Counted from the stretch's first letter, positions 43,547 through 53,581 are shown. The stretch: 64,000 bases of DNA from Serratia rhizosphaerae (GCF_009817885.1 NZ_CP041764.1:1364001-1428000); one strand, 5' to 3'. Numbers and translations are program-made. Notes: generated by a model from the letters alone, not told the origin.

Positions 43547-44500
43547 TTAATCGACCTGCTTGATATCGACCCGCAGCTCTTTCGGCACTTCGAACACGAT
43601 ATTTTCTTCACGGCCGCTGATTTCCTGCACGTTCTTTCCGCCCAGGGCCTTCAGCCGGCCGATCACTTCCTGCACCAGCACGTCCGGCGCTGAGGCGCCG
43701 GCGGTTACGCCGATATTGCTGGCGTCCTTCAGCCACTGCTCCTGAATATCCATCGCTGAATCAATCAGGTAAGCCGGCTTACCGACGCGCTGCGCCAGCT
43801 CCGCCAGACGGTTGGAGTTAGAGGAGTTTTTCGACCCCACCACCAGCACCACGTCCGCATCGCCGGCCAGATTACGCACCGCTTCCTGACGGTTGGTGGT
43901 GGCGTAGCAAATATCGTCCTTGCGCGGCCCGATGATTTTCGGGAAGCGCTGACGCAGAGCGTCGATCACGTCCGAGGTATCATCCACCGACAGCGTGGTC
44001 TGCGTCATAAAGCACAGGTTTTCTTCGTTCTTGACCTGCAGCTGCCACACATCGTCCGGCGATTCGACCAGATACATTCCCCCTTCCGGGTTGCTGTACT
44101 GGCCCATGGTGCCTTCCACTTCCGGGTGGCCCGCGTGGCCGATCAGAATTGCTTCAACGCCTTTGCGGCTGGCGCGCGCCACTTCCATATGCACCTTGGT
44201 CACCAGCGGACAGGTGGCGTCGAACAGCATGGTCAGATCACGCGCCTTGGCTTCGGCGCGCACCGCCTGAGAAACGCCGTGCGCCGAGAAGATCAGGATC
44301 GAACCGTCCGGCACTTCCGCAATCTCTTCGATAAACACCGCGCCGCGCGCGCGCAGGCTGTCGACCACATAGCGGTTATGCACCACTTCGTGACGCACGT
44401 AAATCGGCGCGCCGTAAATCTCAAGCGCACGTTCAACGATGCTGATTGCGCGATCGACTCCGGCACAGAAACCGCGCGGGTTAGCCAGCAGTATTTGCAT
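43547..44500 (-). CDS. ispH: 4-hydroxy-3-methylbut-2-enyl diphosphate reductase
   Basis: 317 residues (E. coli 316). The iron-sulfur cysteines are in RGFCAGVDRAI, TCPLVTKVH and DDICYATTNRQ; active-site HEVVHN and SSNSNRL are present. Last step of the MEP isoprenoid pathway, giving IPP and DMAPP. The start is ATG at 44500 (MQILLANPRGFCAG). A 66-codon open extension runs back over fkpB and is a shadow. It overlaps the end of fkpB by 20 bp in the ileS-lspA-fkpB-ispH run. Confidence 0.97.
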   Translation of the reverse strand: MQILLANPRGFCAGVDRAISIVERALEIYGAPIYVRHEVVHNRYVVDSLRARGAVFIEEIAEVPDGSILIFSAHGVSQAVRAEAKARDLTMLFDATCPLVTKVHMEVARASRKGVEAILIGHAGHPEVEGTMGQYSNPEGGMYLVESPDDVWQLQVKNEENLCFMTQTTLSVDDTSDVIDALRQRFPKIIGPRKDDICYATTNRQEAVRNLAGDADVVLVVGSKNSSNSNRLAELAQRVGKPAYLIDSAMDIQEQWLKDASNIGVTAGASAPDVLVQEVIGRLKALGGKNVQEISGREENIVFEVPKELRVDIKQVD

Positions 44501-44951
44501 GCGTCTCCTCCTGCTGCGGATCGATCTCCAGCACCTCAATGTCGAAGGTGATCGGGTGTCCCGCCAGTGGATGGTTAAAATCAACGGTGACCGACTCTTC
44601 AGCCACTTCGCGCACCACGCCCGGCATCTCTTTGCCATCCATCGAGGTGAACAGCATGATGGTGCCGACTTCCGGCACGCCGGTTTCGGCAAAGTCACGA
44701 CGCAGGAAGAACTGGATCAGATCCGGGTTGTTGGCGCCGAACGCGTCCTCCGGCTGCAGCGTAAAGGCGCACTTGTCGCCGGCAGCCAGGCCGAGCAGCT
44801 GTTGCTCCAGCGGTGCAGACAGGCTGCCGTCGCCAAGGCGGAACAGCGCCGGCTTACCGTTGCCGCGGGTAGACTCCGCCGTTGAACCATCTTCCAGTTT
44901 CAGCGTGAAATGCACCAGCACTGCGCTGTTGGGTTGTACCTGGGCCGTCAT
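44481..44951 (-). CDS. fkpB: FKBP-type peptidyl-prolyl isomerase FkpB (SlpA)
   Basis: 156 residues (E. coli 149). FKBP core AVLVHFTLKLEDGSTAEST with the inserted flap domain typical of the SlyD/SlpA branch and the closing HPLAGHPITFDIEVLEIDP. It is a cytoplasmic isomerase with chaperone activity. Start at 44951, 1 bp after the lspA stop, with GGTGAG upstream. It lacks the His/Cys-rich tail of SlyD. Confidence 0.95.
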   Translation of the reverse strand: MTAQVQPNSAVLVHFTLKLEDGSTAESTRGNGKPALFRLGDGSLSAPLEQQLLGLAAGDKCAFTLQPEDAFGANNPDLIQFFLRRDFAETGVPEVGTIMLFTSMDGKEMPGVVREVAEESVTVDFNHPLAGHPITFDIEVLEIDPQQEETHANTAG

Positions 44952-44952
44952 G

Positions 44953-45459
44953 TTACTCACCTTTACTCGTTGCACGCTTGCCGGAAGGCAGGAAGCCTTC
45001 CAGTACGATCATCGCCGCCCCCACGCAGATAAAGCTGTCTGCGAGATTGAAGGTCGGGTAATGCCAGTTGCCGACGTAGAAATCGATAAAGTCGACCACA
45101 AAGCCGTGCCACAGGCGGTCAAACAGGTTGCCCAGCGCGCCGCCGATAATAAACGCATAGGCAATGTTGTTCAGCTTTTGCTGCGCCTGGCTGCGGTACA
45201 TCATCACCAGCAGCACCGCCACGATGGCGACGGCGATGCCGGCGAAGAACCAGCGCTGCCAGCCGCCGTGGTCGGCCAGGAAGCTGAACGCCGCGCCATA
45301 GTTACGCGCGTAGTACAGGTTGAAGAACGGCACCAACGGCTGGGACTGGCCCAGCGCGAAATGGCTCAGAATCCACTGCTTGCTGACAAAATCCAACGCC
45401 AGCACCACAACCACTAACCACAGCCAACGCAGGCCGGTCGAACAGATCGGTTTACTCAT
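44953..45459 (-). CDS. lspA: Lipoprotein signal peptidase II
   Basis: 168 residues with four membrane helices. The two catalytic aspartates are in GALGNLFDRLWHG and FVVDFIDFYVG. It cleaves prolipoproteins at the diacylglyceryl cysteine, including the six lipoproteins predicted in this window. The start overlaps the ileS stop as TGATG, so it is translationally coupled. Confidence 0.97.
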   Translation of the reverse strand: MSKPICSTGLRWLWLVVVVLALDFVSKQWILSHFALGQSQPLVPFFNLYYARNYGAAFSFLADHGGWQRWFFAGIAVAIVAVLLVMMYRSQAQQKLNNIAYAFIIGGALGNLFDRLWHGFVVDFIDFYVGNWHYPTFNLADSFICVGAAMIVLEGFLPSGKRATSKGE

Positions 45460-48275
45460 CAGGCAAATTTACGTTTTTCGCCGTCGCCGGCTACGTTGCT
45501 CACACAGCGGCCGCAAAGATCTGCGTGCTCCGCCACCTTGCCGATATCCGTGGTGTAATGCCAGCAGCGCGGACATTTTTCACCTTCAGCGCTTTCAAAG
45601 GCGATTTTCAGCCCCTTCAGCTGTTCGCTCTGCTGCGCATCCGCCGGCGCATCCGCCAGCGACGCGACGCGCGCGCCGGAGGTCAGCAGTACGAAACGCA
45701 GCTCATCCTGCAGGTTGTTCAGGTGTGCGGCCAGCGCATCGTCGGCGTACAGCGTGACGGAAGCTTCCAGCGAACCGCCCAGACGTTTGTCGGCACGCGC
45801 CTGCTCCAGCACCTTGTTGACTTCGCCGCGCACTTTCAGCAGCTCGGCCCAGAACTCGTCGTTCATGCTTTCGCCTTCGGCCAGACGGAACAGGCCGTCG
45901 TACCACTCTTCGGTAAAGACGAACTGCGCGCGATCGCCCGGCAGGAAGCCCCAGATTTCATCGGCGGTGAACGACATGATCGGCGCCATCCAGCGCACCA
46001 GCGCTTCCGCAATGTGGAACAACGCGGTCTGGCAGCTGCGGCGCGCGTTGCTGTCGCTCTTGGCGGTGTACTGGCGGTCTTTGATGATGTCCAGATAGAA
46101 GGAGCCCATCTCAACCGAGCAGAACTGCATCAGACGCTGCACCACTTCGTGGAAGTCGTAGTTGGCGTAGGCGTGCTCAATGTCTTTTTGCGCCGCCATC
46201 GCGCGGCCGACCGCCCAGCGATCCAGCACCACCATGTCTTCCGGATCCAGACAGTCGGTGCTCGGGTCGAAACCGCTCAGGTTCGCCAGCAGGAAGCGCG
46301 CGGTGTTACGAATACGACGATAAGAGTCGGCGGCACGCTTGAGGATTTCATCAGACACCGCAATCTCGCCGGTGTAGTCGGTGGACGCCACCCACAGGCG
46401 CAGAATATCGCCGCCCAGCTTGTTCATCACGTCCTGCGGACTGACGGTGTTGCCGATCGACTTGGACATCTTGCGGCCCTGGCCGTCAACGGTGAAGCCG
46501 TGGGTCAGCACCTCTTTGTACGGCGCCTTGCCCTTCATCGCGGTGGAGATCATCAACGATGACATAAACCAGCCGCGGTGCTGGTCGGAACCTTCCAGAT
46601 ACATATCCGCGCCGTGGCCCTGGAATTCAGGACGCACGTCAACCACTGACGCATGGGTCGAGCCGGAGTCGAACCAGACGTCCAGCGTGTCCGGCACTTT
46701 CATGTAGTTGTCGGCATCTGCGCCGAGGATATCCGCCGGGTTCAGATCCCACCACGCCTGGATGCCGTCCTGCTCCACGCGCTTGGCGACCTCTTCCATC
46801 AGCTCAACGCTGCGCGGGTGCAACTGCTCGGTCTCTTTATGCACGAACAGCGACATCGGCACGCCCCAGGTGCGCTGACGCGAAATACACCAGTCAGGAC
46901 GGTTGGCGACCATGGTTTCGATACGCGCCTGGCCCCAGTCCGGGATCCATTTCACGCCTTTGATCTCTTCCAGCGACTGCTGACGCAGACCTTTCTGATC
47001 CATGCTGATAAACCACTGCGGCGTAGCGCGGAAGATGATCGGCGTTTTATGACGCCAGCAGCACGGATAGCTGTGCTGCAGTTTTTCCACATGCAGCAGC
47101 GCGCCCTGCTCGCGCAGCATCTCAACGATCAGGTCGTTGGCCTTGAAGACAAATTTTCCGTCCAGTTGCGGATGGGTGCCGGTCAGGTAGCAGCCGTTCG
47201 GGCCGACCGGGTTGGCGATCTCCAGACCGTATTTCTGGCTGATGACGAAGTCGTCCGGGCCGTGGCCGCCGGCGGTATGCACCGCGCCGGTACCGGCGTC
47301 CAGCGTCACATGGTCGCCCATGATCGCCGGCACGTCGAAGCCCATAAACGGATGCTGGAAACACAGCAGTTCCAGATCGGCGCCCTGACAGCTGCCCAGC
47401 ACCGTCCAGTCGGTGATGCCGGCGCGTTTCATCACGCTGGTCACCAGATCTTCGGCCAGGATCAGGCTCTGGCCGTCAACCTGCACCAGCTGGTAGGTGA
47501 ATTCCGGGTTCAGCGAGATCGCGCGGTTGGCCGGCAGGGTCCACGGCGTGGTGGTCCAGATCACCAGCGAAATCGCGCCGCTGAAGTTGCTGACGCCGAA
47601 CTTGGCCGCCACCGCCGCCGCATCGCTGGCGTGGAAGGCCACGTCGATCGACGGCGAGGTTTTGTCGTAATACTCGACTTCCGCTTCCGCCAGGGAAGAG
47701 CCGCAGTCGGTACACCAGTGCACCGGCTTGGCGCCCTTCAGCAGGTGGCCGTTGTCGATGATTTTACCCAGCGCGCGAATGATGTTGGCTTCGGTTTTAA
47801 AGTCCATCGTCAGGTACGGACGATCCCAGTCGCCCAGCACGCCCAGGCGGATAAAGTCCTTCTTCTGGCCTTCAACCTGCTCTTTGGCGTATTCACGGCA
47901 CTTCTGACGGAACTCGGCGGCGCTCAGCTTTTCGCCCGGCTTGCCGTACAGCTGCTCGACTTTCAGTTCGATCGGCAGACCGTGGCAGTCCCAGCCCGGC
48001 ACATACGGCGAGTCGTAACCGGCCATCCCTTTCGACTTGATAATAATGTCTTTGAGAATCTTGTTAACCGAGTGACCAATGTGAATGTTGCCGTTCGCAT
48101 ACGGAGGGCCGTCATGCAGAATAAAGGTTTTTTTGCCCTTTTTGGCAGCACGAATAATCCCGTACAGATCCTGTTCATACCAACGTTGCAGCATGCCAGG
48201 TTCGCGCTTGGCGAGATCGCCGCGCATCGGGAACCCTGTTTCCGGCAGGTTCAGGGTGTTCTTATAGTCACTCAT
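45459..48275 (-). CDS. ileS: Isoleucyl-tRNA synthetase
   Basis: 938 residues, as in E. coli. Class I motifs: PPYANGNIHIGHSVNKI (HIGH) and GRKMSKSIGN (KMSKS); an editing domain with the WTTTPWTLPANRA segment; and a C-terminal zinc site CPRCWHYTTD with CGRCV. It lies about 40 bp after ribF, with which it is co-transcribed in relatives. The start ATG at 48275 follows GAG. Confidence 0.98.
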   Translation of the reverse strand: MSDYKNTLNLPETGFPMRGDLAKREPGMLQRWYEQDLYGIIRAAKKGKKTFILHDGPPYANGNIHIGHSVNKILKDIIIKSKGMAGYDSPYVPGWDCHGLPIELKVEQLYGKPGEKLSAAEFRQKCREYAKEQVEGQKKDFIRLGVLGDWDRPYLTMDFKTEANIIRALGKIIDNGHLLKGAKPVHWCTDCGSSLAEAEVEYYDKTSPSIDVAFHASDAAAVAAKFGVSNFSGAISLVIWTTTPWTLPANRAISLNPEFTYQLVQVDGQSLILAEDLVTSVMKRAGITDWTVLGSCQGADLELLCFQHPFMGFDVPAIMGDHVTLDAGTGAVHTAGGHGPDDFVISQKYGLEIANPVGPNGCYLTGTHPQLDGKFVFKANDLIVEMLREQGALLHVEKLQHSYPCCWRHKTPIIFRATPQWFISMDQKGLRQQSLEEIKGVKWIPDWGQARIETMVANRPDWCISRQRTWGVPMSLFVHKETEQLHPRSVELMEEVAKRVEQDGIQAWWDLNPADILGADADNYMKVPDTLDVWFDSGSTHASVVDVRPEFQGHGADMYLEGSDQHRGWFMSSLMISTAMKGKAPYKEVLTHGFTVDGQGRKMSKSIGNTVSPQDVMNKLGGDILRLWVASTDYTGEIAVSDEILKRAADSYRRIRNTARFLLANLSGFDPSTDCLDPEDMVVLDRWAVGRAMAAQKDIEHAYANYDFHEVVQRLMQFCSVEMGSFYLDIIKDRQYTAKSDSNARRSCQTALFHIAEALVRWMAPIMSFTADEIWGFLPGDRAQFVFTEEWYDGLFRLAEGESMNDEFWAELLKVRGEVNKVLEQARADKRLGGSLEASVTLYADDALAAHLNNLQDELRFVLLTSGARVASLADAPADAQQSEQLKGLKIAFESAEGEKCPRCWHYTTDIGKVAEHADLCGRCVSNVAGDGEKRKFA

Positions 48276-48315
48276 GAGATTCTCGTTTCCGTTTTCGGCT
48301 ATTTAGGTAGAGCGA

Positions 48316-49254
48316 TTAAACCAGTGTCTTCGGCCCGAAGAATTCCCGGGCGCTCACCACATCATTGGCGATTTGCTGCTTCAGCGCGTCGAGCGAAGCA
48401 AAACGCTGTTCATTGCGCAGTTTTGCGCGGAGCACCACATCAATATGGCGCCCATAAAGATCCATTGTGACGTCCAGCAGATGGACTTCCAGCTGCTGGC
48501 GCACGCCGGCGACGGTCGGGCGCGTGCCGATATTGGCGACGCCCGGCAACGGTTGCGGGCCAAGGCCGTATACCTCGACGGCATACACGCCTTTCACCGG
48601 CGCAACCAGCCGCTTCAGCGGCAGATTGGCGGTCGGGAAGCCGATGGTGCGCCCCAGCTCATCGCCGTGCACCACGCGCCCGGAAATGCTGTAGGGATGG
48701 CCCAGCAGCGTTTCCGCCTGCGGCAAATCGTCATCGCGCAGCGCATTGCGGATTACCGTGCTGCTGATGCGCTGCCCGCCTTCACGGAAGGTCGGGGTGC
48801 TGACCACCTCAAAACCGTATTCCGCACCGGCTTTCTGCAATAGCGGAAAATCGCCGAGGCGGTTGGCGCCGAAGCGAAAATCGTCCCCCACCATCAGGAA
48901 CTTCACCCCCAATTTTTGCACCAGCAGCTCGACAACAAAGGACTGCGCGGTATTGGCGGCAAAACGCGGATCAAACTTGACGCACAGCAGGTAATCAACC
49001 CCGGCCTGCGCCAGATACTTCGCCTTGTCGCGCAAGCGCGTTAGGCGGGCCGGCGCCTTGTCCGCCGCAAACAGCTCCAGCGGTTGCGGCTCGAAAATCA
49101 TGACGATCACCGGCAGCCCAAGGCGTTTGCCCTCTTGCTTTAGCTGCTCCAACAGCGCCTTGTGACCGCGATGCACGCCGTCAAAATTGCCGATGGTGAG
49201 CACGCAACCATGGTGGCGCGCCCGAATGTTGTGAATGCCGCGAATTAGCTCCAT
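48316..49254 (-). CDS. ribF: Bifunctional riboflavin kinase / FAD synthetase
   Basis: 312 residues. The N-terminal nucleotidyltransferase half has TIGNFDGVHRGHKALL and ISSTVIRNAL; the C-terminal flavokinase half has GRTIGFPTANL. It makes FMN then FAD, used here by KefF, the xanthine-dehydrogenase-like enzyme and AegA. Divergent from rpsT across a 390-bp gap and upstream of ileS. Confidence 0.97.
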   Translation of the reverse strand: MELIRGIHNIRARHHGCVLTIGNFDGVHRGHKALLEQLKQEGKRLGLPVIVMIFEPQPLELFAADKAPARLTRLRDKAKYLAQAGVDYLLCVKFDPRFAANTAQSFVVELLVQKLGVKFLMVGDDFRFGANRLGDFPLLQKAGAEYGFEVVSTPTFREGGQRISSTVIRNALRDDDLPQAETLLGHPYSISGRVVHGDELGRTIGFPTANLPLKRLVAPVKGVYAVEVYGLGPQPLPGVANIGTRPTVAGVRQQLEVHLLDVTMDLYGRHIDVVLRAKLRNEQRFASLDALKQQIANDVVSAREFFGPKTLV

Positions 49255-49569
49255 AGCTGGCTCAAAACAGTGGAAATCGGCGGATTATACCTTGTACAGC
49301 GTTTAAGGTTAACCCGCGATTGCTTCCTTGAATGTAATAGTCACACCATACCGAAGATTGTCGGCGGGAGAAACGCCTAAAGCGCAGTTTATCCGGCAAA
49401 GAGAAGCGCCCACAGCCGGGCACGCGTCGCCTTGTCGTCGCCATGGCGTAAAAGCGGGCGAATTTTATCGTGAAACACTGTATTCCCATGACCGAAGCTG
49501 GTAAAATCCTGCGCCATCACAACGTAGCGAGTGCCGACCGTACAAACGGCGCTTATTTGCACAAATCCA
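49255..49569. other. ribF-rpsT divergent intergenic region
   Basis: No gene seen in this 315-bp stretch. It should carry the ribF promoter and an upstream rpsT promoter; I can place only the rpsT promoter just after it. Confidence 0.5.
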
Positions 49570-49598
49570 TTGACAAACGAAGGCTAAAAGGGCATATT
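49570..49598 (+). promoter_or_regulatory. Sigma70 promoter of rpsT
   Basis: TTGACA (49570-49575), 17 bp, then CATATT (49593-49598) as -10. It would give a leader of about 40 nt before the TTG start. Confidence 0.7.
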
Positions 49599-49646
49599 CC
49601 TCGGCCTTTGAATTGTCCTCAATAGAATATATTTGGGAGTTGGACC

Positions 49647-49910
49647 TTGGCTAATATCAAATCAGCTAAGAAACGCGCCGTACAGTCTGAGAAACGCCGC
49701 AAGCACAATGCTAGCCGTCGCTCAATGGTGCGTACCTTCATCAAGAAGGTATATGCCGCTATCGCAGCCGGCGACAAAACTGCAGCACAAAACGCATTCA
49801 ACGAAATGCAACCACTTGTGGATCGCCAGGCTGCTAAAGGCCTGATCCACAAAAACAAAGCAGCGCGTCATAAGTCAAACCTGACTGCGCAAATCAACGC
49901 AATGCAGTAA
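49647..49910 (+). CDS. rpsT: 30S ribosomal protein S20
   Basis: 87 residues, highly basic, MANIKSAKKRAVQSEKRRKHN to the end ATQINAMQ-like QINAMQ. The start codon is TTG at 49647 with GGGAG upstream, as in E. coli, where the UUG start is part of S20 autoregulation of translation. It is a single-gene unit closed by a terminator. Confidence 0.98.
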   Translation: MANIKSAKKRAVQSEKRRKHNASRRSMVRTFIKKVYAAIAAGDKTAAQNAFNEMQPLVDRQAAKGLIHKNKAARHKSNLTAQINAMQ

Positions 49911-49931
49911 GCATTACGTTGTCTGCTTGTT

Positions 49932-49960
49932 AAAAAAACCGGCTTTGGCCGGTTTTTTTA
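49932..49960. terminator. Bidirectional terminator between rpsT and nhaR
   Basis: An A-run, the stem around ACCGGC/GCCGGT, and a T-run on either strand (AAACCGGCTTTGGCCGGTTT core). It fits both convergent genes. Confidence 0.9.
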
Positions 49961-49975
49961 CGTCTGCGTTCAGCC

Positions 49976-50872
49976 TCAGATGGAAAATAGCGCTGAAAAA
50001 TCCTTGTTGCACACCCGCTGCACCGCCGGATGCTGAATCATACGTTCGGCAAAAATCACGTAGTACTCTTCCTGTACGTTGTCGATACGGCCGATCTCCA
50101 CTACATCATCATCATTGTAGGTATCCTGCGCATACAGCGTCGGGGCGACAAAAATGGCGTTGTGGTACATGCCGAACGCCTTCATCAGCGCCGCGTCGTC
50201 AAACTCCCCCAGCACTTCAACCTGAATACCCTGGCTGTTGAACCAGTTAAGCAGTTTGCGGCCCAGCATCGAGCGCCGGCCAGGGATCAGCAGTTTACGT
50301 TGCTGCAGGCAGGCGGGAAACGGCAGATCCGGCGCCGGCTGACGGCAGAAAAAGCTGATGCCGCACTCACCCAGCTTCAGCGAAAACAATCCTTCCTGCT
50401 GGCTGGAGTCCACCGGACAGTCGGACAGGATCATATCCAGCTTGTGCTGGCTGAGCTGCTCCAGCAGCATCTCATGCGTCGACTCGAAGCAGCGCAGATG
50501 AATCTGCTCGTTTTCCACCACCGCCGTTTCCAGCACCTGGCTGACCAGACGTTTGGACAATGCGTCCGCCACGCCGACGTCAAACAGCAGGTTGGACTCT
50601 TTGCGATAGTTGACGATATCCAGCATTTCCTGGCTGAGCATAAACATCTTGTCGGCGTAGCGAAATACCAACTGCCCCAGCTCGGACGGCACCAGACCGC
50701 GCCCCTGACGCTTGAACAGTTTGCCGTTCAAACGCTCTTCCAGCGCCTTGATTTGGCCGGTAATCGTCTGCGGGGTCAGGAACAGCGCTTCCGCCGCGCC
50801 CACGACCGAGCCTTCCTTGCAAACCTGCCAGAAGTAATACAGATGATTAAAGTTGATATGCGACATTCTCAC
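49976..50872 (-). CDS. nhaR: LysR-family regulator NhaR
   Basis: 298 residues, very close to E. coli NhaR: FNHLYYFWQVCKEGSVVGAAEALFLTPQTITGQIKALEERL is the winged helix-turn-helix, followed by the effector domain. NhaR activates nhaA in response to sodium. The GTG at 50872 is preferred because GGAG lies about 9 nt upstream; an ATG two codons later is the alternative. It follows nhaA by 170 bp on the same strand. Confidence 0.96.
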   Translation of the reverse strand: MRMSHINFNHLYYFWQVCKEGSVVGAAEALFLTPQTITGQIKALEERLNGKLFKRQGRGLVPSELGQLVFRYADKMFMLSQEMLDIVNYRKESNLLFDVGVADALSKRLVSQVLETAVVENEQIHLRCFESTHEMLLEQLSQHKLDMILSDCPVDSSQQEGLFSLKLGECGISFFCRQPAPDLPFPACLQQRKLLIPGRRSMLGRKLLNWFNSQGIQVEVLGEFDDAALMKAFGMYHNAIFVAPTLYAQDTYNDDDVVEIGRIDNVQEEYYVIFAERMIQHPAVQRVCNKDFSALFSI

Positions 50873-51041
50873 GACGTGGTTCTCCTTACGCTTCGCTGCG
50901 GCAAACGGTCTGCCGTATTGAGCGACAAACTCCCTTTTCTTCCTGGCGACATATTTCCTACCTCTGATTCAAGGCCGGAGCCGCCATCACGATACACAGC
51001 TCCGACCACAATTGTAGCCCATCTTGCGGCAAGGTCATTGC

Positions 51042-52211
51042 CTATTTGCCTCTGTGCGCCAGCGACAGGCGCAGCAGCGCGTAACCCACCAGCGCCGCCG
51101 CGGTGGAGCCTAACAGAATCCCCAGACGCGAGTAGGTGCTGAACGCTTCATCCGCCCCGCTGAAGGCCAACGATGCGATAAAGATCGACATGGTAAAACC
51201 AATACCACACAGAACCGAAACGGCAAACACCTGTTTGAAGCCGATATCCTCCGGCAAACGGGCGATGCCGGACTTCACCGCCAGCCAGCTGAAGATAAAG
51301 ATCCCCAGCGGCTTGCCGATAAACAGGCCGGCGGCGATGCCCATCGGCAGCAGGGAAGCCAGACCGTTGAGGGAAACGCCCTCCAGCGACACCCCGGCGT
51401 TGGCAAAGGCGAACAGCGGCAGGATCAGGAACGCGACCCAAGGGTGCATCTCATGCTCCAGCGTTTCGGACGGTGACGGCCCCTTTTTGACCTTCAGCGG
51501 AATCATAAAGCCGACAATCACCCCGGCCAACGTCGCATGCACGCCGGATTTGAGGATCGCCACCCACAGCACCAGACCGACGATCATATAGATAGAGGTT
51601 TTGCTCACCCCGCGCCAGTTCATCAGTGCCAGTACCGCAACGGCCGCCGCCGCAACCCCCAGCGCCACCAGCGATACTTCATGGGTATAGAACAGGGCGA
51701 TAATCACGATAACCCCAAGGTCATCAATGATCGCCAGTGCCAGCAGGAACACTTTCAGGCTGGTCGGCACGCGGTTGCCCAGCAGCGCCATCACCCCCAA
51801 GGCAAAGGCAATATCGGTCGCAGCCGGAATCGCCCACCCCTGCCGTGCAATGTCATCGGCGCCGTTGAACAGCAGGTAAATCAGCGCCGGCGCCAACATG
51901 CCGCCCAGCGCGGCAATCGCCGGGAACACCGCTTTATCGCGCCCGGCCAGCGAGCCCTGCATCAGCTCGCGTTTTACTTCCAACCCGACCACCAGGAAGA
52001 AGATCGCCATCAGGCCATCGTTAATCCACAGCAGCAGCGGCTTGGCAATTTCCAGTGAGGCAATCTTCACCATCACCGGCAGGTTAAGAAATCCCTGATA
52101 CACGCCCTGCAGCGGCGAGTTGGCCATCATCAGGGCGATCACTGCCGCCACAATCAAAATGATGCCACCTGCCGCTTCCTGACGTAAAAACTGACGAATA
52201 ATATTGGTCAT
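51042..52211 (-). CDS. nhaA: Na+/H+ antiporter NhaA
   Basis: 389 residues with 12 membrane helices. The ion-binding aspartate pair is in LAIIDDLGVIVIIALFY, and the conserved VVGLEVKRELMQGSL and PAATDIAFALGVMALLG segments are present. It extrudes sodium using the proton gradient and is activated at alkaline pH. First gene of nhaA-nhaR. Upstream 180 bp up to the dnaJ terminator should hold the NhaR sites; I could not define them. Confidence 0.97.
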   Translation of the reverse strand: MTNIIRQFLRQEAAGGIILIVAAVIALMMANSPLQGVYQGFLNLPVMVKIASLEIAKPLLLWINDGLMAIFFLVVGLEVKRELMQGSLAGRDKAVFPAIAALGGMLAPALIYLLFNGADDIARQGWAIPAATDIAFALGVMALLGNRVPTSLKVFLLALAIIDDLGVIVIIALFYTHEVSLVALGVAAAAVAVLALMNWRGVSKTSIYMIVGLVLWVAILKSGVHATLAGVIVGFMIPLKVKKGPSPSETLEHEMHPWVAFLILPLFAFANAGVSLEGVSLNGLASLLPMGIAAGLFIGKPLGIFIFSWLAVKSGIARLPEDIGFKQVFAVSVLCGIGFTMSIFIASLAFSGADEAFSTYSRLGILLGSTAAALVGYALLRLSLAHRGK

Positions 52212-52391
52212 GCACTGTCACTCCCGACAAAAATACAAAACGTCTCCGCCTTGCATCAACCACGTATAGAGTGAGTATAGCTTGCACGATGATTCGTAAA
52301 AACAAGATTATTAGTGCGAAATTATTCGTAAAAACCGATCCAACTGAGAGATTAATCACGCAAACCAACACGCCGCTGCCGTCCCCAAAAG

Positions 52392-52419
52392 AAAACCCCG
52401 GCGCCAGGGCCGGGGTTTT
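52392..52419 (-). terminator. Rho-independent terminator of dnaKJ
   Basis: AAAACCCCGG and CCGGGGTTTT arms form a strong hairpin; the minus strand continues with C and TTTT. It is 24 bp past the dnaJ stop. Confidence 0.88.
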
Positions 52420-52443
52420 AAGACAGTTAATGCAGCGTTCGCG

Positions 52444-53556
52444 TTAACGGGTCAAGTCATCAAAGAACTTTTTCACCCCGTCGAAGAAGCTCTTCGAACG
52501 CGGGCTGTTTTTATCGCCGGAAGGACCGCCGAGGCTTTCCTCCAGTTCTTTCAACAGCTGTTTCTGTTTTTCGTTGAGCTTGACCGGCGTTTCCACCACC
52601 ACACGGCACAGCAGGTCGCCCTGGCTGCCGCCGCGCACGGATTTCACGCCTTTGCCGCGCATGCGGAACAGCTTGCCGGTTTGCGTTTCTGAAGGCACCT
52701 TCAGCTTCACGCGGCCGTCGAGCGTCGGAACTTCAATCTCGCCGCCCAGCGCCGCCATGGCAAAGTTAATCGGCACTTCGCAATACAGGTTATTGCCTTC
52801 ACGTTCAAAGATCGGGTGAGCTTTTACCTGCACCTGCACGTACAGATCGCCGGCCGGTGCGCCGTGCTCGCCGGCTTCACCTTCACCCGCCAGGCGGATG
52901 CGGTCGCCGGTATCCACGCCGGCAGGAATTTTCACCGACAGCGTTTTGGATTTTTCTACCCGGCCATGGCCGTGGCAGCTGTTGCACGGATCTTTGATAA
53001 TCTGGCCGCGGCCGTGGCAGTGCGGACACGCCTGCTGCACGGTGAAGAAGCCCTGACGCATCTGCACCTGGCCCTGACCGTGACAAGTTGGACAGGTGAC
53101 CGGCGAGCTGCCCGGTTTGGCGCCGCTGCCATGGCAAACGTCACACTCTTCCAGCGTCGGGATACGAATCTCTTTGGTGACGCCGCGTACCGCTTCTTCC
53201 AGCGTCAGCTCCATGTTGTAACGCAGATCGGAGCCACGGCTGGCGCGCTGACGACGGCCACCGCCGAAAATATCGCCGAAGACGTCGCCAAAGATATCGC
53301 TAAAGTCGGCACCGCCGCCGCCCATACCGCCCTGCTCAAACGCGGCATGGCCGTACTGATCGTAAGCGGCGCGCTTCTGCTCGTCGCCCAGGATTTCGTA
53401 AGCTTCCTTGATCTCTTTAAAGCGGCTTTCGGCATCTTGTTCCTGGTTACGGTCCGGGTGGAACTTCATCGCCAGGCGCTTATACGCCTTTTTGATTTCG
53501 CGCTCATCCGCCGTTTTGGCGACGCCGAGAACCTCGTAATAGTCTTTCTTCGCCAT
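52444..53556 (-). CDS. dnaJ: Chaperone protein DnaJ
   Basis: 370 residues. J-domain with HPD (MKFHPDRNQ), a Gly/Phe-rich segment (EQGGMGGGGADFSDIFGDVFGD), four CxxCxGxG zinc motifs (CDVCHGSG, CPTCHGQG, CPHCHGRG, CNSCHGHG) and the C-terminal substrate-binding part. It stimulates the DnaK ATPase. The start is ATG at 53556 (MAKKDYYEVLGV); seven more codons are open upstream. It follows dnaK by 106 bp containing a hairpin. Confidence 0.98.
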   Translation of the reverse strand: MAKKDYYEVLGVAKTADEREIKKAYKRLAMKFHPDRNQEQDAESRFKEIKEAYEILGDEQKRAAYDQYGHAAFEQGGMGGGGADFSDIFGDVFGDIFGGGRRQRASRGSDLRYNMELTLEEAVRGVTKEIRIPTLEECDVCHGSGAKPGSSPVTCPTCHGQGQVQMRQGFFTVQQACPHCHGRGQIIKDPCNSCHGHGRVEKSKTLSVKIPAGVDTGDRIRLAGEGEAGEHGAPAGDLYVQVQVKAHPIFEREGNNLYCEVPINFAMAALGGEIEVPTLDGRVKLKVPSETQTGKLFRMRGKGVKSVRGGSQGDLLCRVVVETPVKLNEKQKQLLKELEESLGGPSGDKNSPRSKSFFDGVKKFFDDLTR

Positions 53557-53581
53557 TGTCTTTATTAGCCCTAACATGCGT

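Noticed and set aside
46653..48470. 605-codon open frame antisense to ileS and ribF
   Set aside because: Crosses two well-supported genes on the other strand and has no motifs.
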